Source: Streptomyces sp. MMG1533 (lineage in GTDB: Bacteria; Actinomycetota; Actinomycetes; Streptomycetales; Streptomycetaceae). From it: a DNA stretch of 64,000 nucleotides. Shown here one piece after another: positions 51,232 to 59,594 of the stretch. Each line of letters starts with the position of its first letter. Position 1 is the stretch's first letter. Below the pieces are notes generated by a model that searched no databases, was not told where the DNA came from, and saw only the letters and a list, made by a program, of their open reading frames with translations. The translations under genes were made by a program, and so were the position numbers. The stretch covers positions 124,001 to 188,000 of the forward strand of contig NZ_LGDG01000122.1 of the NCBI RefSeq assembly GCF_001279775.1, in the 5' to 3' direction.

Positions 51232-52136
51232 TGACGCGGACGACGAGGCTCTCGGTCCTGCTCGGCGACTACCCGCACACCCGCCCGCTCAAGGACGGCA
51301 CGATCCCGGTCGACAAGGTCGACTGCCACTTCCCCTCGGCCGCCCCGCTGTACTCGGCCTTTCCCCGGATGGTCCGCGACCTGGAGTTCGACGTCTGCGA
51401 GATGCCCGTCGCCACCTATTTCCAGGCCCGCGAGGCGGGCGTACCGGTGACGCTCCTCCCGGTGGTCATGATCGGCGCCACCCACCACGGCTCGCTCACC
51501 CGGTTGCCGGACGGCCCCGTCCTCGACCCGGGGCGCCTGGCCGGGCAGCGGATCGGTGTGCGCTCGTACAGCCAGACCACCGGCATGTGGGTGCGAGGGA
51601 TCCTGCGCGAGGACTACGGCGTCGACGCCTCGGACATCACCTGGATCACCACCGAGGACCCGCATGTCGCGGCGTACCGGGACCCCCCGAACGTCGAGCG
51701 GTCGTACGGGTGGAGCGTCGCGGAACTGCTGCGCGAAGGAGTCGTGGCGGCAGCCGTGCTCGGCCCGCGCGCGATCGGCGCCCAGGGCACACTTCTGGTC
51801 CCGGTCATCGAGGACGCCGAGGCCGCGGCCCGGGCCTGGACCGAACGGCACGGCACCGTGCCCGCGAACCACCTGCTCGTGGTGCGCGACGACGTACTCA
51901 AATCCCAGCCGGACGCGGTCACCGCCCTGTACCGGGCCCTCGCCCGGGGCATCGCCGACACGGCGGGGGAGCGGGACCTGACCACCCCGGCCGGCCGCGC
52001 CGTCGCCGCCGGCTGGAGCGACGCCCTGGCCCGGTGCCTGGAGACCGCCGCTCGCTACGCCCGCGAGCAGGAGGTCGTACGTACGCCTGTCGACCTCGCC
52101 CGCATCGAGAAGGACGCGGCATCCCTGACCGCCTGA
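51231..52136 (+). CDS. 4,5-dihydroxyphthalate decarboxylase-like protein, paralogue 1
   Basis: A 301-residue protein of the periplasmic-binding-protein fold without signal peptide. LSVLLGDYPHTRPLKDG near 8-24 and FPRMVRDLEFDVCEMPVATYF near 44-64 match the Pht5 family. Lobe 2 opens with LAGQRIGVRSYSQTTGMWVRGIL. Pht5 decarboxylates 4,5-dihydroxyphthalate to protocatechuate; the fold resembles Thi5/NMT1. It overlaps the ThDP gene by 1 base (TGATG) and has GAGGA upstream. Two more paralogues follow, so these may be subunits of one enzyme or act on successive carboxyls. A soluble binding role without catalysis cannot be excluded. Confidence 0.8.
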   Translation: MTRTTRLSVLLGDYPHTRPLKDGTIPVDKVDCHFPSAAPLYSAFPRMVRDLEFDVCEMPVATYFQAREAGVPVTLLPVVMIGATHHGSLTRLPDGPVLDPGRLAGQRIGVRSYSQTTGMWVRGILREDYGVDASDITWITTEDPHVAAYRDPPNVERSYGWSVAELLREGVVAAAVLGPRAIGAQGTLLVPVIEDAEAAARAWTERHGTVPANHLLVVRDDVLKSQPDAVTALYRALARGIADTAGERDLTTPAGRAVAAGWSDALARCLETAARYAREQEVVRTPVDLARIEKDAASLTA

Positions 52137-52167
52137 ACGACGGAGGACAAGAAAGGAGGAGGCAGAG

Positions 52168-53361
52168 ATGGGACTGCGGAAACGCGGTGCGGCGCCCACG
52201 CGCATGCCGTCCGAGTGGACCCCGGAGCTCCTCGCCAAGGTCGAATGGCGCCGCCGGGCGGCCGACGAGCCGTTTCGCGGAGTGGCCGCGTCCGGCGGAG
52301 TGCGCCCCGGGTTGTTCCCGCTGACCGGCACCGGCGTCGACACCACCGGCATCCGCCGCGCCGCCGAGGACTACCTGGCCGCACTCTCCACGAAGGAGCT
52401 GGCCGAGGGCTGCTTCCCGGTGGACGACGTGTCCTGGCGCCACTGGGCCAACGGGGCCCGCTACTTCCTGCGCCACGGCCTGTGCCTGGAAGACCTCGAC
52501 GACACCAAGCGACAGCGCGCCCTGGACGTCGTCCGCGCGAGCCTCAGCGAGGCCGGGTACCGGCAGGTCGTCGACCTGATGCACCTCAACCTGACGATCG
52601 GCGAACTGCGCGGCGAGACCGAGCTGCTCAACGAATGGCTGTACTGGTTCAGCTTCTACGGCGACCCCGACGGAGACCGCCCCTTCGGCTGGCAGCTCGA
52701 CGGACACCACGTGAACGTCAACTGCGTACTCGTCGGAGACCACATGGTCCTCACGCCCACCTTCCTCGGTGCCGAACCCGTGGTCGCCGAGTCGGGCAAG
52801 TACACCGGAACGGCCGCCTTCCGCCACGAAGAGGCCGTCGGGCAGAAGCTGTTCGCCCATCTGACCTCACGTCAGCGAGCGCGGGCGGTGATCGCCGACG
52901 AGCTGCCGCCCGACCTGTTCGTCGGCGCCTTCCGGGACAACTACGAACTGAACTACGAGGGCCTGCCGTTCACCGCGCTGACCGCCGAACAGCGCATCAC
53001 GGCAAGGCAGTTGATTGCGCTTTACGCGGGACGGGCGAACCCGGGGCACGCCCGGGTCCGGATGGACGAGGTCTTCGCCCACGAGGTCGACACGTACTTC
53101 GCGTGGATCGGTGATCCCTCCCCGGACGGCGTCTTCTACTACCGCGTCCACAGCCCGGTGCTCCTCATCGAGTTCGAGCACCAGGCCGGGGTGATGTTCG
53201 ACAACGACGAGCCCACCCGACGGCACATCCACACCGTGGTCCGCACCCCCAACGGCAACGACTACGGCGTCGACCTGCTGCGACAGCACCACGAGCGCTT
53301 CCACTCCGGAAACTCCAGGAACTCCAGCAACTCCAGTAACTTCGGGAGGAGTCAGTCATGA
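52168..53361 (+). CDS. DUF3500 domain protein
   Basis: A 397-residue cytosolic protein matching DUF3500. Typical parts are WANGARYFLRHGLCLEDL, ELLNEWLYWFSFYGDP, WQLDGHHVNVNCVLVGDHMVLTPTFLGAEP and YYRVHSPVLLIEFEHQ near 330. The His-rich centre (DGHHVNVN) could bind a metal. The function of the family is unknown; in this operon it sits between the first and second decarboxylase-like genes, suggesting a direct role in the same reaction. AAAGGAGGA lies before the ATG at 52168. The tail is a tandem Asn-Ser repeat, and the stop overlaps the next start by 4 bases. Confidence 0.8.
   Translation: MGLRKRGAAPTRMPSEWTPELLAKVEWRRRAADEPFRGVAASGGVRPGLFPLTGTGVDTTGIRRAAEDYLAALSTKELAEGCFPVDDVSWRHWANGARYFLRHGLCLEDLDDTKRQRALDVVRASLSEAGYRQVVDLMHLNLTIGELRGETELLNEWLYWFSFYGDPDGDRPFGWQLDGHHVNVNCVLVGDHMVLTPTFLGAEPVVAESGKYTGTAAFRHEEAVGQKLFAHLTSRQRARAVIADELPPDLFVGAFRDNYELNYEGLPFTALTAEQRITARQLIALYAGRANPGHARVRMDEVFAHEVDTYFAWIGDPSPDGVFYYRVHSPVLLIEFEHQAGVMFDNDEPTRRHIHTVVRTPNGNDYGVDLLRQHHERFHSGNSRNSSNSSNFGRSQS
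53311..53346. repeat. 9-bp tandem repeat, four copies, at the end of the DUF3500 gene
   Basis: Units AACTCCAGG, AACTCCAGC, AACTCCAGT and AACTTCGGG start at 53311, 53320, 53329 and 53338. They encode NSR-NSS-NSS-NFG and end before the overlap with the next gene. Confidence 0.8.
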
Positions 53362-54218
53362 AGGTGGTCCTGGGCCGCGACGACCTCGCGACCGCGGCCG
53401 AGGCGGCCGTCAAGGAGACGGGCGAGCCGTTCGAACGGCTCGGCGTCCGGCCGGTCCACAAGGCCTCACGCGGCTTCGTCAACGAGCAGGCCGTGGACGT
53501 GTGCGAACTCGCGATCGTCACCCTCCTCCAGGCCGTCGCCCACGACCGGCCCGTCGTGCTGCTGCCCATCACCACCCTCGGCCGCCACCAGCACCAGACG
53601 CTGGTCACGCTGGGCCGGCTGACCGTGGGCGACGTCGAGGGCCGGAGCGTCGGCGTGCGCTCGTGGAGCCAGACCACCGGGGTGTGGGTGCGCGGCTTCC
53701 TCACCGAGCAGTACGGCGTAGACCTGCGTAAGGTCGACTGGCGGACCTACGAGGACGCGCACGTCGACGGCGTCGAGGACCCGGCGTGGGTCACCCGGGC
53801 ATCCGAGGGTGCGCGCCTCCCGGCCGAATTCCTCGACGGACGGCTCGACTTCGGGATCATGGGCAACGAACTGCCGGCCGACGACCGTATCCGCACCGCC
53901 ATCGTGGACGCGCGGAAGGTCGCCGCCGCGTGGTCCGCACGCCAGGGCTTCCACCCCGTCAACCACGTCATCGGCGTCAACGAGCTGTCCGCCCGCGGGC
54001 ACTCCGCCGCGATCCTCGCCGCCTACGACGCGATGCGTGCCGCAGCCGGACCGGCCGACGTCGACCCGACAGGCTTCGCGGCACTGCGCGGCCCGGTCAC
54101 CCGGGCGGCCGCCTATGCGCTGGAGCAGGAAGTCCTGCCCCGCCCGGTCGACTTCGACGACCTGGTCGAACGGTCCTGCGCGGCCCTCGGCGTCCCCCCG
54201 GCCCGCCTCGGCGGCTGA
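53358..54218 (+). CDS. 4,5-dihydroxyphthalate decarboxylase-like protein, paralogue 2
   Basis: A 286-residue member of the same family, the most diverged of the three. It lacks the DYPHTR-type start and begins MKVVLGRDDLATAAEAAVK. The AVDVCELAIVTLLQAVAHDRP and VEGRSVGVRSWSQTTGVWVRGFL segments are kept. YGVDLRKVDWRTYEDAHVDG is specific. The end, AAAYALEQEVLPRPVDFDDLVE, matches paralogue 1. The change at the N-terminal lobe suggests a different substrate or a non-catalytic subunit. Its start overlaps the DUF3500 stop (ATGA), so translation is coupled. Confidence 0.78.
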   Translation: MKVVLGRDDLATAAEAAVKETGEPFERLGVRPVHKASRGFVNEQAVDVCELAIVTLLQAVAHDRPVVLLPITTLGRHQHQTLVTLGRLTVGDVEGRSVGVRSWSQTTGVWVRGFLTEQYGVDLRKVDWRTYEDAHVDGVEDPAWVTRASEGARLPAEFLDGRLDFGIMGNELPADDRIRTAIVDARKVAAAWSARQGFHPVNHVIGVNELSARGHSAAILAAYDAMRAAAGPADVDPTGFAALRGPVTRAAAYALEQEVLPRPVDFDDLVERSCAALGVPPARLGG

Positions 54219-54271
54219 GCGAACGGCACGCCCGTTACTCGAAACCGCCGTAACCCACTGAAAGGCAGGAG

Positions 54272-55255
54272 ATGGAGAAACTCTCGCTGGTCGTCGGCGA
54301 CTACCCGCACGCGCGGGCACTGTGCGACCCCGCCGCCGCCGTGGCCGGTCACCTCGTCGAGGAGGTGGCGGTCAGGCCGGTCATCGGCGCCTACCGCCGG
54401 ATGATCCGCGACCTCGAATTCGACGTGTGCGAACTGGCGCCGGTGTCCTACCTGATGGCCCGCCAGGCCGGCGTTCCCCTCACCGCGATACCCGTCTTCC
54501 TCAACCGCCGCTTCCACCACGGTGACATCCAGTGCGGAGCCGGCTCCGGCATCCGCGTCCCGGCCGACCTGGAGGGCCGCCGGGTGGGCGTCCGTGCCTA
54601 CTCCGTGAGCACCGGCGTATGGGTGCGGGGCATCCTCGCCGACGAGTACGGCGTGGAACTCGACAAGATCACCTGGGTGGTGGACGACGACGACCACGTC
54701 GAGGGCCGCGTCCCGGCCAACGTCGAGCGCGTCACCGACGGCCGCTCCCTCGGCGAGCTGCTGCGTGCCGGGGAGATCGACGCCGCGTTCACCGGCAACG
54801 CCGGCACCGGCCGGGCGGGCGCGCCCCGCACCGGCTGGACGGCGACGGCCGAACCCGCGGCGGGCCACGGAGACAGCCCCTACCCGCTGTTCCCCGAGGC
54901 GGACGTCCTCGCCTCCGACTGGTATCTGCGCACCGGCATCTACCCGCTCCACTCCCTCATCGCTCTGCGCACCGACCTCGTCGCCCGCGACCCCGGTCTG
55001 CCGACCGCGCTGTACGCCGCTTTCGCCGAGGCCAAACGGCGGCGGCTGGCCGCCGACCCGGACTGGACGGCACTGCCACGGTTCGCCCGGCAGGCCGAGC
55101 AGACCGGCGCCGACCCCGTCCCCTACGGCCTCGCCGCGAACGAGCGCAGCCTCACCGCCCTGGTCCGCCACTCCCGTGAACAGGGCCTGCTCGACGCGGA
55201 CTTCCCCGGTGAACCGGGCGCGCTGTTCGCCGACGGCGACTACCCGGACGCCTGA
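54272..55255 (+). CDS. 4,5-dihydroxyphthalate decarboxylase-like protein, paralogue 3
   Basis: A 327-residue member, the longest and closest to the Pht5 layout: LSLVVGDYPHARALCDP near 4-20, YRRMIRDLEFDVCELAPVSYL near 45-65, LEGRRVGVRAYSVSTGVWVRGIL near 105-127. It has an added loop near 190-215 (AGTGRAGAPRTGW) and a C-terminal NERSLTALVRHSREQGLLD as in family members. AGGAG precedes the ATG closely. It lies 53 bp after paralogue 2 and 14 bp before the lactonase-like gene. Confidence 0.8.
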   Translation: MEKLSLVVGDYPHARALCDPAAAVAGHLVEEVAVRPVIGAYRRMIRDLEFDVCELAPVSYLMARQAGVPLTAIPVFLNRRFHHGDIQCGAGSGIRVPADLEGRRVGVRAYSVSTGVWVRGILADEYGVELDKITWVVDDDDHVEGRVPANVERVTDGRSLGELLRAGEIDAAFTGNAGTGRAGAPRTGWTATAEPAAGHGDSPYPLFPEADVLASDWYLRTGIYPLHSLIALRTDLVARDPGLPTALYAAFAEAKRRRLAADPDWTALPRFARQAEQTGADPVPYGLAANERSLTALVRHSREQGLLDADFPGEPGALFADGDYPDA

Positions 55256-55269
55256 CAGGAGCGGAAGCC

Positions 55270-56130
55270 ATGGACATCATCGACACCCACTGCCACATCA
55301 TCTCCGAGGACCGGGACACGTACCCGTGGTCGCCGATCGGCGGCAAGGCGTCGGCCTGGGCGACCTCCCGCCCGGCCACCGCCGAGGGCATGACCGCCCG
55401 CATGGACGAGGCGGGCATCCGGCAGGCCGTCCTCGTCCAGGCCACCACGGCCTACGGCTACGACAACGCGTACGTCCTCGACAGCCGGGCCGGCCGCCCG
55501 GACCGCTTCCTCGCGGTCGGCACCTTCGATCCGCTCGAACCGGAGGCCGCGTCACGTCTCGCCTCCGCCGTCGGAGACAACGGCCTCGCCGGGGTGCGAC
55601 TGTTCACCAGCGGCAGCACCGTGCCCACCCAGGGCGAGTGGTTCGCGGCGCCCGAGACGGACGAGTTCTGGCGTGCCGCCGGAGAGGCGGACATCACCGT
55701 CTGCCTCCAGATGCGGCTCGGCCCGGCGACCCGGCAGCTGGTGGACGTACTGGAACGGTTCCCCACCGTGCGGGTGCTCCTCGACCACATCGGCTACCCC
55801 GACATCGCCTCCTCCCCGGCCCGCGCCGGCAAGGAGGTGGCCGAGCTGGCCCGGCACCCGGGCCTGTACCTCAAGCTCACCCACCGCAACCTCGAACCCC
55901 TGCATGCCGTGGGCGAGGAGGCCGTCGAGTTCCTCGTCCCCGTGGTCGAGTCCTTCGGAGCCGACCGCATCGCCTGGGGCTCGAACTGCCCGGCCGCCGA
56001 GCAGCCGCTGCCGGAACTCGTCGGCCTGGCCCGCACGGTCCTGGAACCGTTGCCCGCCGCGGCGCGCGAGGAGATCTTCGCGAAAACCGCCCGGCGCCTG
56101 TATCCCGCGCTCGGCGCATCCGGGGCCTGA
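55270..56130 (+). CDS. amidohydrolase, 2-pyrone-4,6-dicarboxylate lactonase-like (LigI-like)
   Basis: A 286-residue TIM-barrel amidohydrolase_2. The N-terminal metal motif is DTHCHI at residues 5-10; strand motifs LLDHIGYPD near 170 and IAWGSNCPAAEQPLP near 235 follow. This group includes LigI, which opens 2-pyrone-4,6-dicarboxylate to 4-oxalomesaconate, and other sugar or aryl lactonases. The LigJ-like gene in the same operon makes LigI activity attractive. GAGCGG precedes the ATG. The GntR gene follows after 62 bp. Confidence 0.77.
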   Translation: MDIIDTHCHIISEDRDTYPWSPIGGKASAWATSRPATAEGMTARMDEAGIRQAVLVQATTAYGYDNAYVLDSRAGRPDRFLAVGTFDPLEPEAASRLASAVGDNGLAGVRLFTSGSTVPTQGEWFAAPETDEFWRAAGEADITVCLQMRLGPATRQLVDVLERFPTVRVLLDHIGYPDIASSPARAGKEVAELARHPGLYLKLTHRNLEPLHAVGEEAVEFLVPVVESFGADRIAWGSNCPAAEQPLPELVGLARTVLEPLPAAAREEIFAKTARRLYPALGASGA

Positions 56131-56192
56131 CGTGCAGTGGGCTAGGGTTCCCGCCGCGGTTCTCATCCTCACGGGACACAGAGGCGGTCAAG

Positions 56193-56894
56193 GTGGCGCA
56201 GAGCTACAGCAGCAGCGACGACGGCATGGCCGGGGCGAAGACGTCGGGCACCCGGTACAGCCAGGCCTACGAGGGGCTTCGGTCCCTGCTGTTGTCGGGG
56301 AGCGTCGCCCCCGGCACACGCCTGACCGAAGCGGACCTGACCAGGATGTTCAACGTGTCACGCAGCACCATGCGCTCCGTGCTGGTGCGTCTGACCCAGG
56401 AGGGATACGTCACCAGCGAGGTCAATCGCGGGGTGCGGACTCGGAGCTTCTCCGTGGAGGAGGCGGCGGACATCCTGGAGGCCCGCGAGACGCTGGAGTC
56501 GGCCCTCGCCGGGAAGGCCGCGGAACGGGCCACCGAGGAGGAGATCGCCGACCTGCGCCGCACGCTCCAGGAGATGGAGGAGGCGCAGTCCCGAGGCGAC
56601 CAGGACGCCTACTCGCGGGGCAACCGGCGCTTCCACCAGCAGATCAAGCAGGCCTCGCACCAGCAGACCCTGGCCCGTGCGTACGACACGCTGCTCTACC
56701 CGCTGGTGATGCGCCAGTACCGCAACCTCTCCGCGCCGCACCCGAGGACCGGCTCCCTGGAGGAGCACCAGGCGATCTTCCTCGCCATCCTCACCCGCAA
56801 CCCCGATTCGGCCGTCGCCGCGATGCGCCACCACGTCGGCTCCGCCCGCCGGGCGCTGCTGCTGGACAAGCCCCCGGGGCCGTCGGTCACCTGA
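56193..56894 (+). CDS. GntR-family regulator, FCD subfamily
   Basis: A 233-residue FadR-type regulator. The winged helix is YEGLRSLLLSGSVAPGTRLTEADLTRMFNVSRSTMRSVLVRL, split here as residues about 25-45 and 46-66. The FCD ligand domain (about 90-220) has ILEARETLESALAGKAAER, NRRFHQQIKQASH and EEHQAIFLAIL with metal-binding His/Asp positions. It likely binds a carboxylate intermediate and controls the island through the TTGTC-n-GACAA sites at 46008 and 46117. GAGG precedes the GTG at 56193; an ATG at 56226 is an alternative. TAGGGT at about 56142 may be a -10 element for a separate promoter. Confidence 0.83.
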   Translation: MAQSYSSSDDGMAGAKTSGTRYSQAYEGLRSLLLSGSVAPGTRLTEADLTRMFNVSRSTMRSVLVRLTQEGYVTSEVNRGVRTRSFSVEEAADILEARETLESALAGKAAERATEEEIADLRRTLQEMEEAQSRGDQDAYSRGNRRFHQQIKQASHQQTLARAYDTLLYPLVMRQYRNLSAPHPRTGSLEEHQAIFLAILTRNPDSAVAAMRHHVGSARRALLLDKPPGPSVT

Positions 56895-56920
56895 CGGCCC
56901 GCCGGGGCGGGAAGGACCCC

Positions 56921-58519
56921 ATGCGTCAGGCCGTGGACACCGAGTCGGGACCCGTCGAGGGCATACCTGGCCGAGACCGCTCCCTCACCGTCTTCCGCGG
57001 TGTCCCGTACGCCGCCCCGCCGGTCGGCGACCTGCGCTGGCGCCCGCCCCGCCCGCCGCTGCGCTGGGAGGGGGTACGCCGGGCCGACCGGTTCGGCCCC
57101 ATGTGCCCGCAGGCCCCGACCGACGCGGCCGCGACCGGCGTCGACGTCCCGATGAGCGAGGACTGCCTCAACCTGAACATCTGGACGGGCGCGGCCGCTT
57201 CTGACGAGCGCCGGCCGGTCCTCGTCTGGATCTACGGCGGCGGATTCCGCGAGGGCACCGGAGCACACCCTCGCTACGACGGCGAGAACCTTGCCCGCAA
57301 GGGACTCGTCGTCGTCACCTTCAACTACCGCCTCGGTGCCTTCGGATTCCTCGCCACGCCGGAGCTGAGCCGCGAGTCGGGGACCGATGCGAGCACGGCC
57401 TCCGGCAACTACGGGCTGCTCGACTGCGTCGCCGCCCTGCGCTGGGTGCGAGACAACATCGAGAACTTCGGCGGCGACCCCGGCCGGGTGACCATCGCCG
57501 GGCAGTCGGCGGGCGCCGGCGCGGTCAACTTCCTCGCCATGTCCCCTCTCGCGAAAGGACTGTTCAACCGGGCCGTCGCCCAGAGCCACGCCCGGTACGC
57601 ACGCGACCCCGAACTCCGTTATCTGGCGACCTCCTACCGTCTTCCGGCCGCGGCCGAGAGCGCCGGCGACCGGTACGCGCGGGAGCACGGCGCGCGCACC
57701 ACCGAGGAACTCCGGGCGCTGCCCTGGCGGAAACTGGTCGACGGCCACCATCCCCTCGACGAGGCCGTCCAGACCGGCAGCACGGCCGGACCGCCGCTGT
57801 TCCGGCCCGTCGTGGACGGCTGGGTGATCCCCGCCGGCTACGACGAGACCTACGCCAAGGGCCTGCAGAACGACGTCGACTACCTCACCGGGAACAACCT
57901 GGACGAGAGCGGCGCCGTCCCCGGGACCATGTTCGCCGCACTGCGCTCCGGGCGACGGGCGGCCCGGCCGGGAGCCCCGCCGGTGCACGTGACCCTCGAC
58001 GAGCATGTCGCCGCCGCCCGACAGAAGTTCGGGGCGATGGCCGAGGAGTTCCTACGGCTCTACCCGGCCGCCACGGACGACGAGGCCGCGTGGGCGAGCA
58101 GCCAGGCCGTGCGCGACAACTCCCGCATCTCGACGTGTCTGTGGGGCACCGACTGGACCCGGCACACCACCCGCCCCCTCCGCACGTACTTCTGGACCCA
58201 TCGCGCTCCGGCACAAGGGCCCGGCCCGCGCCGTGCCTCCCACGGCTCCGAGATCGACTACGTCTTCGGCAACCCCGCTCCGGGTACCGCAGCGTGGAGC
58301 GACGAGGACCACGAGATCGCCCGGACCGTCTCCTCGTACTGGACCAACTTCGCCGCCACCGGCGACCCCAACGGCTCCGGCCTGCCCCACTGGCCCGTCT
58401 TCTCGCCGGACGCGTCCACCGTCATGGAGATCGGCGCGCACTTCCGTCCCGTCCCCGTCGCGGACGAGGCCCGCACCGACTTCTGGACCCGCTTCTTCCG
58501 CACCCAACAGGCTTGGTGA
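56921..58519 (+). CDS. cytosolic type B carboxylesterase
   Basis: A 532-residue carboxylesterase with no signal peptide. The oxyanion loop is WIYGGGFREGTG, the nucleophile elbow AGQSAGAGAVN near 192, and the histidine in RASHGSEIDYVFG near 442. It is a clear paralogue of the Tat-exported esterase at 42570 (shared VDGWVIPAGY, NNLDESGAVP and GAPPVHVTLD). One acts outside and one inside, so ester bonds may be cut in both compartments or on successive intermediates. GAAGGA is 5 bases before the ATG. It follows the GntR gene by 26 bp. Confidence 0.88.
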   Translation: MRQAVDTESGPVEGIPGRDRSLTVFRGVPYAAPPVGDLRWRPPRPPLRWEGVRRADRFGPMCPQAPTDAAATGVDVPMSEDCLNLNIWTGAAASDERRPVLVWIYGGGFREGTGAHPRYDGENLARKGLVVVTFNYRLGAFGFLATPELSRESGTDASTASGNYGLLDCVAALRWVRDNIENFGGDPGRVTIAGQSAGAGAVNFLAMSPLAKGLFNRAVAQSHARYARDPELRYLATSYRLPAAAESAGDRYAREHGARTTEELRALPWRKLVDGHHPLDEAVQTGSTAGPPLFRPVVDGWVIPAGYDETYAKGLQNDVDYLTGNNLDESGAVPGTMFAALRSGRRAARPGAPPVHVTLDEHVAAARQKFGAMAEEFLRLYPAATDDEAAWASSQAVRDNSRISTCLWGTDWTRHTTRPLRTYFWTHRAPAQGPGPRRASHGSEIDYVFGNPAPGTAAWSDEDHEIARTVSSYWTNFAATGDPNGSGLPHWPVFSPDASTVMEIGAHFRPVPVADEARTDFWTRFFRTQQAW

Positions 58520-58533
58520 ACAAGGGAGTTCCC

Positions 58534-59562
58534 ATGCGACACCACACCGGCGCCCGGACTCTCGCGCTGACCTCCGCCGCGCTCCTCGGCGCCGCCCTGC
58601 TGACCGGCTGCGCCGACAACTCGACCTCGGTCGGCGCGGACGGCAAGACCACCGTCTCGGTGGGCGTGAGCGGCAACATCTTCGACCTGTCCATCCGTGT
58701 GGCCGAGGAGAACGGCTACTTCGACCAGCACAACATCAAGGTCAAGTACGTGACCCTGACGGCCGCGACGGGCACCTCGGCCCTGGAGTCGGGCTCCGTG
58801 CAGTTCCTCAACGACAGCCCGACGAACTTCCTCGCCGCCCTCTCCAAGGGCCTTCCGGAACTCGCGATCGGCACCAACGGCGGCGGCAACCCGCTCGGCC
58901 TGGTCGTCAGCGACGCGTTCGCCAAGCAGCACCAGCTGACCGCCGGCACCCCGGCCGACCAGGTCGCCAAGGCCCTGGCCGACTCGACGGCCGGCGCCAG
59001 CTCCGCCAACACCAAGGCCGAGGCGGGCCTCTACCTCAAGGCCCACGGCGTCGACCCGGCCAAGCTGAAGTGGGTGTCGCTGCCCAGCCCGGCCGCCGAC
59101 AAGGCCTCCCTCGTCAAGGGCGAGATCGACTGGTTCATCACCTCCGAGCCGATACCCCTGCAGGTCCAGCACGACGGCGACGGCGTCGTGGTCGCCGATC
59201 CGCTGAAGGTCCCCCAGTGGGCCTACGAGGACGCCGGATACGGCCAGTTCGTGGTGGTGAAGAAGAGCTACGCGACCGCGAACCCCGAGGTGACGAAGGG
59301 GTTCGCCACCGCCGTTCAGCAGGCGACCGCCTACATCGACACCCACCTCAAGGACGACACGGTGCTGAAGGTGGCGCAGAAGACGCTGCCCGGTGTGCCC
59401 GACGACGTATTGACGAGCAGCGTGGCCCAGGTCGACTGGCCGAAGAGCGGGGAGCTGACCGAGGCCGGCCTGAACAGGACGGTGGCGTTCGTGAAGAGCA
59501 TCGGAGCCGTTCCGGACGCGAAGGTCTCGTCCGACGACTGGACCAACAAGTACCTGCCGTGA
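58534..59562 (+). CDS. ABC transporter substrate-binding lipoprotein (NMT1/SsuA-like)
   Basis: A 342-residue lipoprotein. The lipobox is LLTGC with the acylated cysteine at residue 26. The mature part is a type 2 periplasmic-binding fold: VGVSGNIFDLSIRVAEENGYFDQHNIKVKY split near 40-70, ALESGSVQFLNDSPTNFLAALSKG near 85-108, and GEIDWFITSEPIPLQ. This family binds sulfonates, pyrimidine precursors, aromatic carboxylates and similar anions. It sits 14 bp after the cytosolic esterase, with AAGGGA 6 bases before the ATG, and works with the permease next to it and the distant ATPase. Confidence 0.87.
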   Translation: MRHHTGARTLALTSAALLGAALLTGCADNSTSVGADGKTTVSVGVSGNIFDLSIRVAEENGYFDQHNIKVKYVTLTAATGTSALESGSVQFLNDSPTNFLAALSKGLPELAIGTNGGGNPLGLVVSDAFAKQHQLTAGTPADQVAKALADSTAGASSANTKAEAGLYLKAHGVDPAKLKWVSLPSPAADKASLVKGEIDWFITSEPIPLQVQHDGDGVVVADPLKVPQWAYEDAGYGQFVVVKKSYATANPEVTKGFATAVQQATAYIDTHLKDDTVLKVAQKTLPGVPDDVLTSSVAQVDWPKSGELTEAGLNRTVAFVKSIGAVPDAKVSSDDWTNKYLP

Positions 59563-59594
59563 CACGGCCGGCCCCCGACCGGAAGGAACACACC

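Noticed and set aside
55978..55992. Loss of the catalytic aspartate in the LigI-like protein (GSNCP)
   Set aside because: GSN in place of GSD occurs in many amidohydrolase_2 members, so it is not evidence of inactivity.
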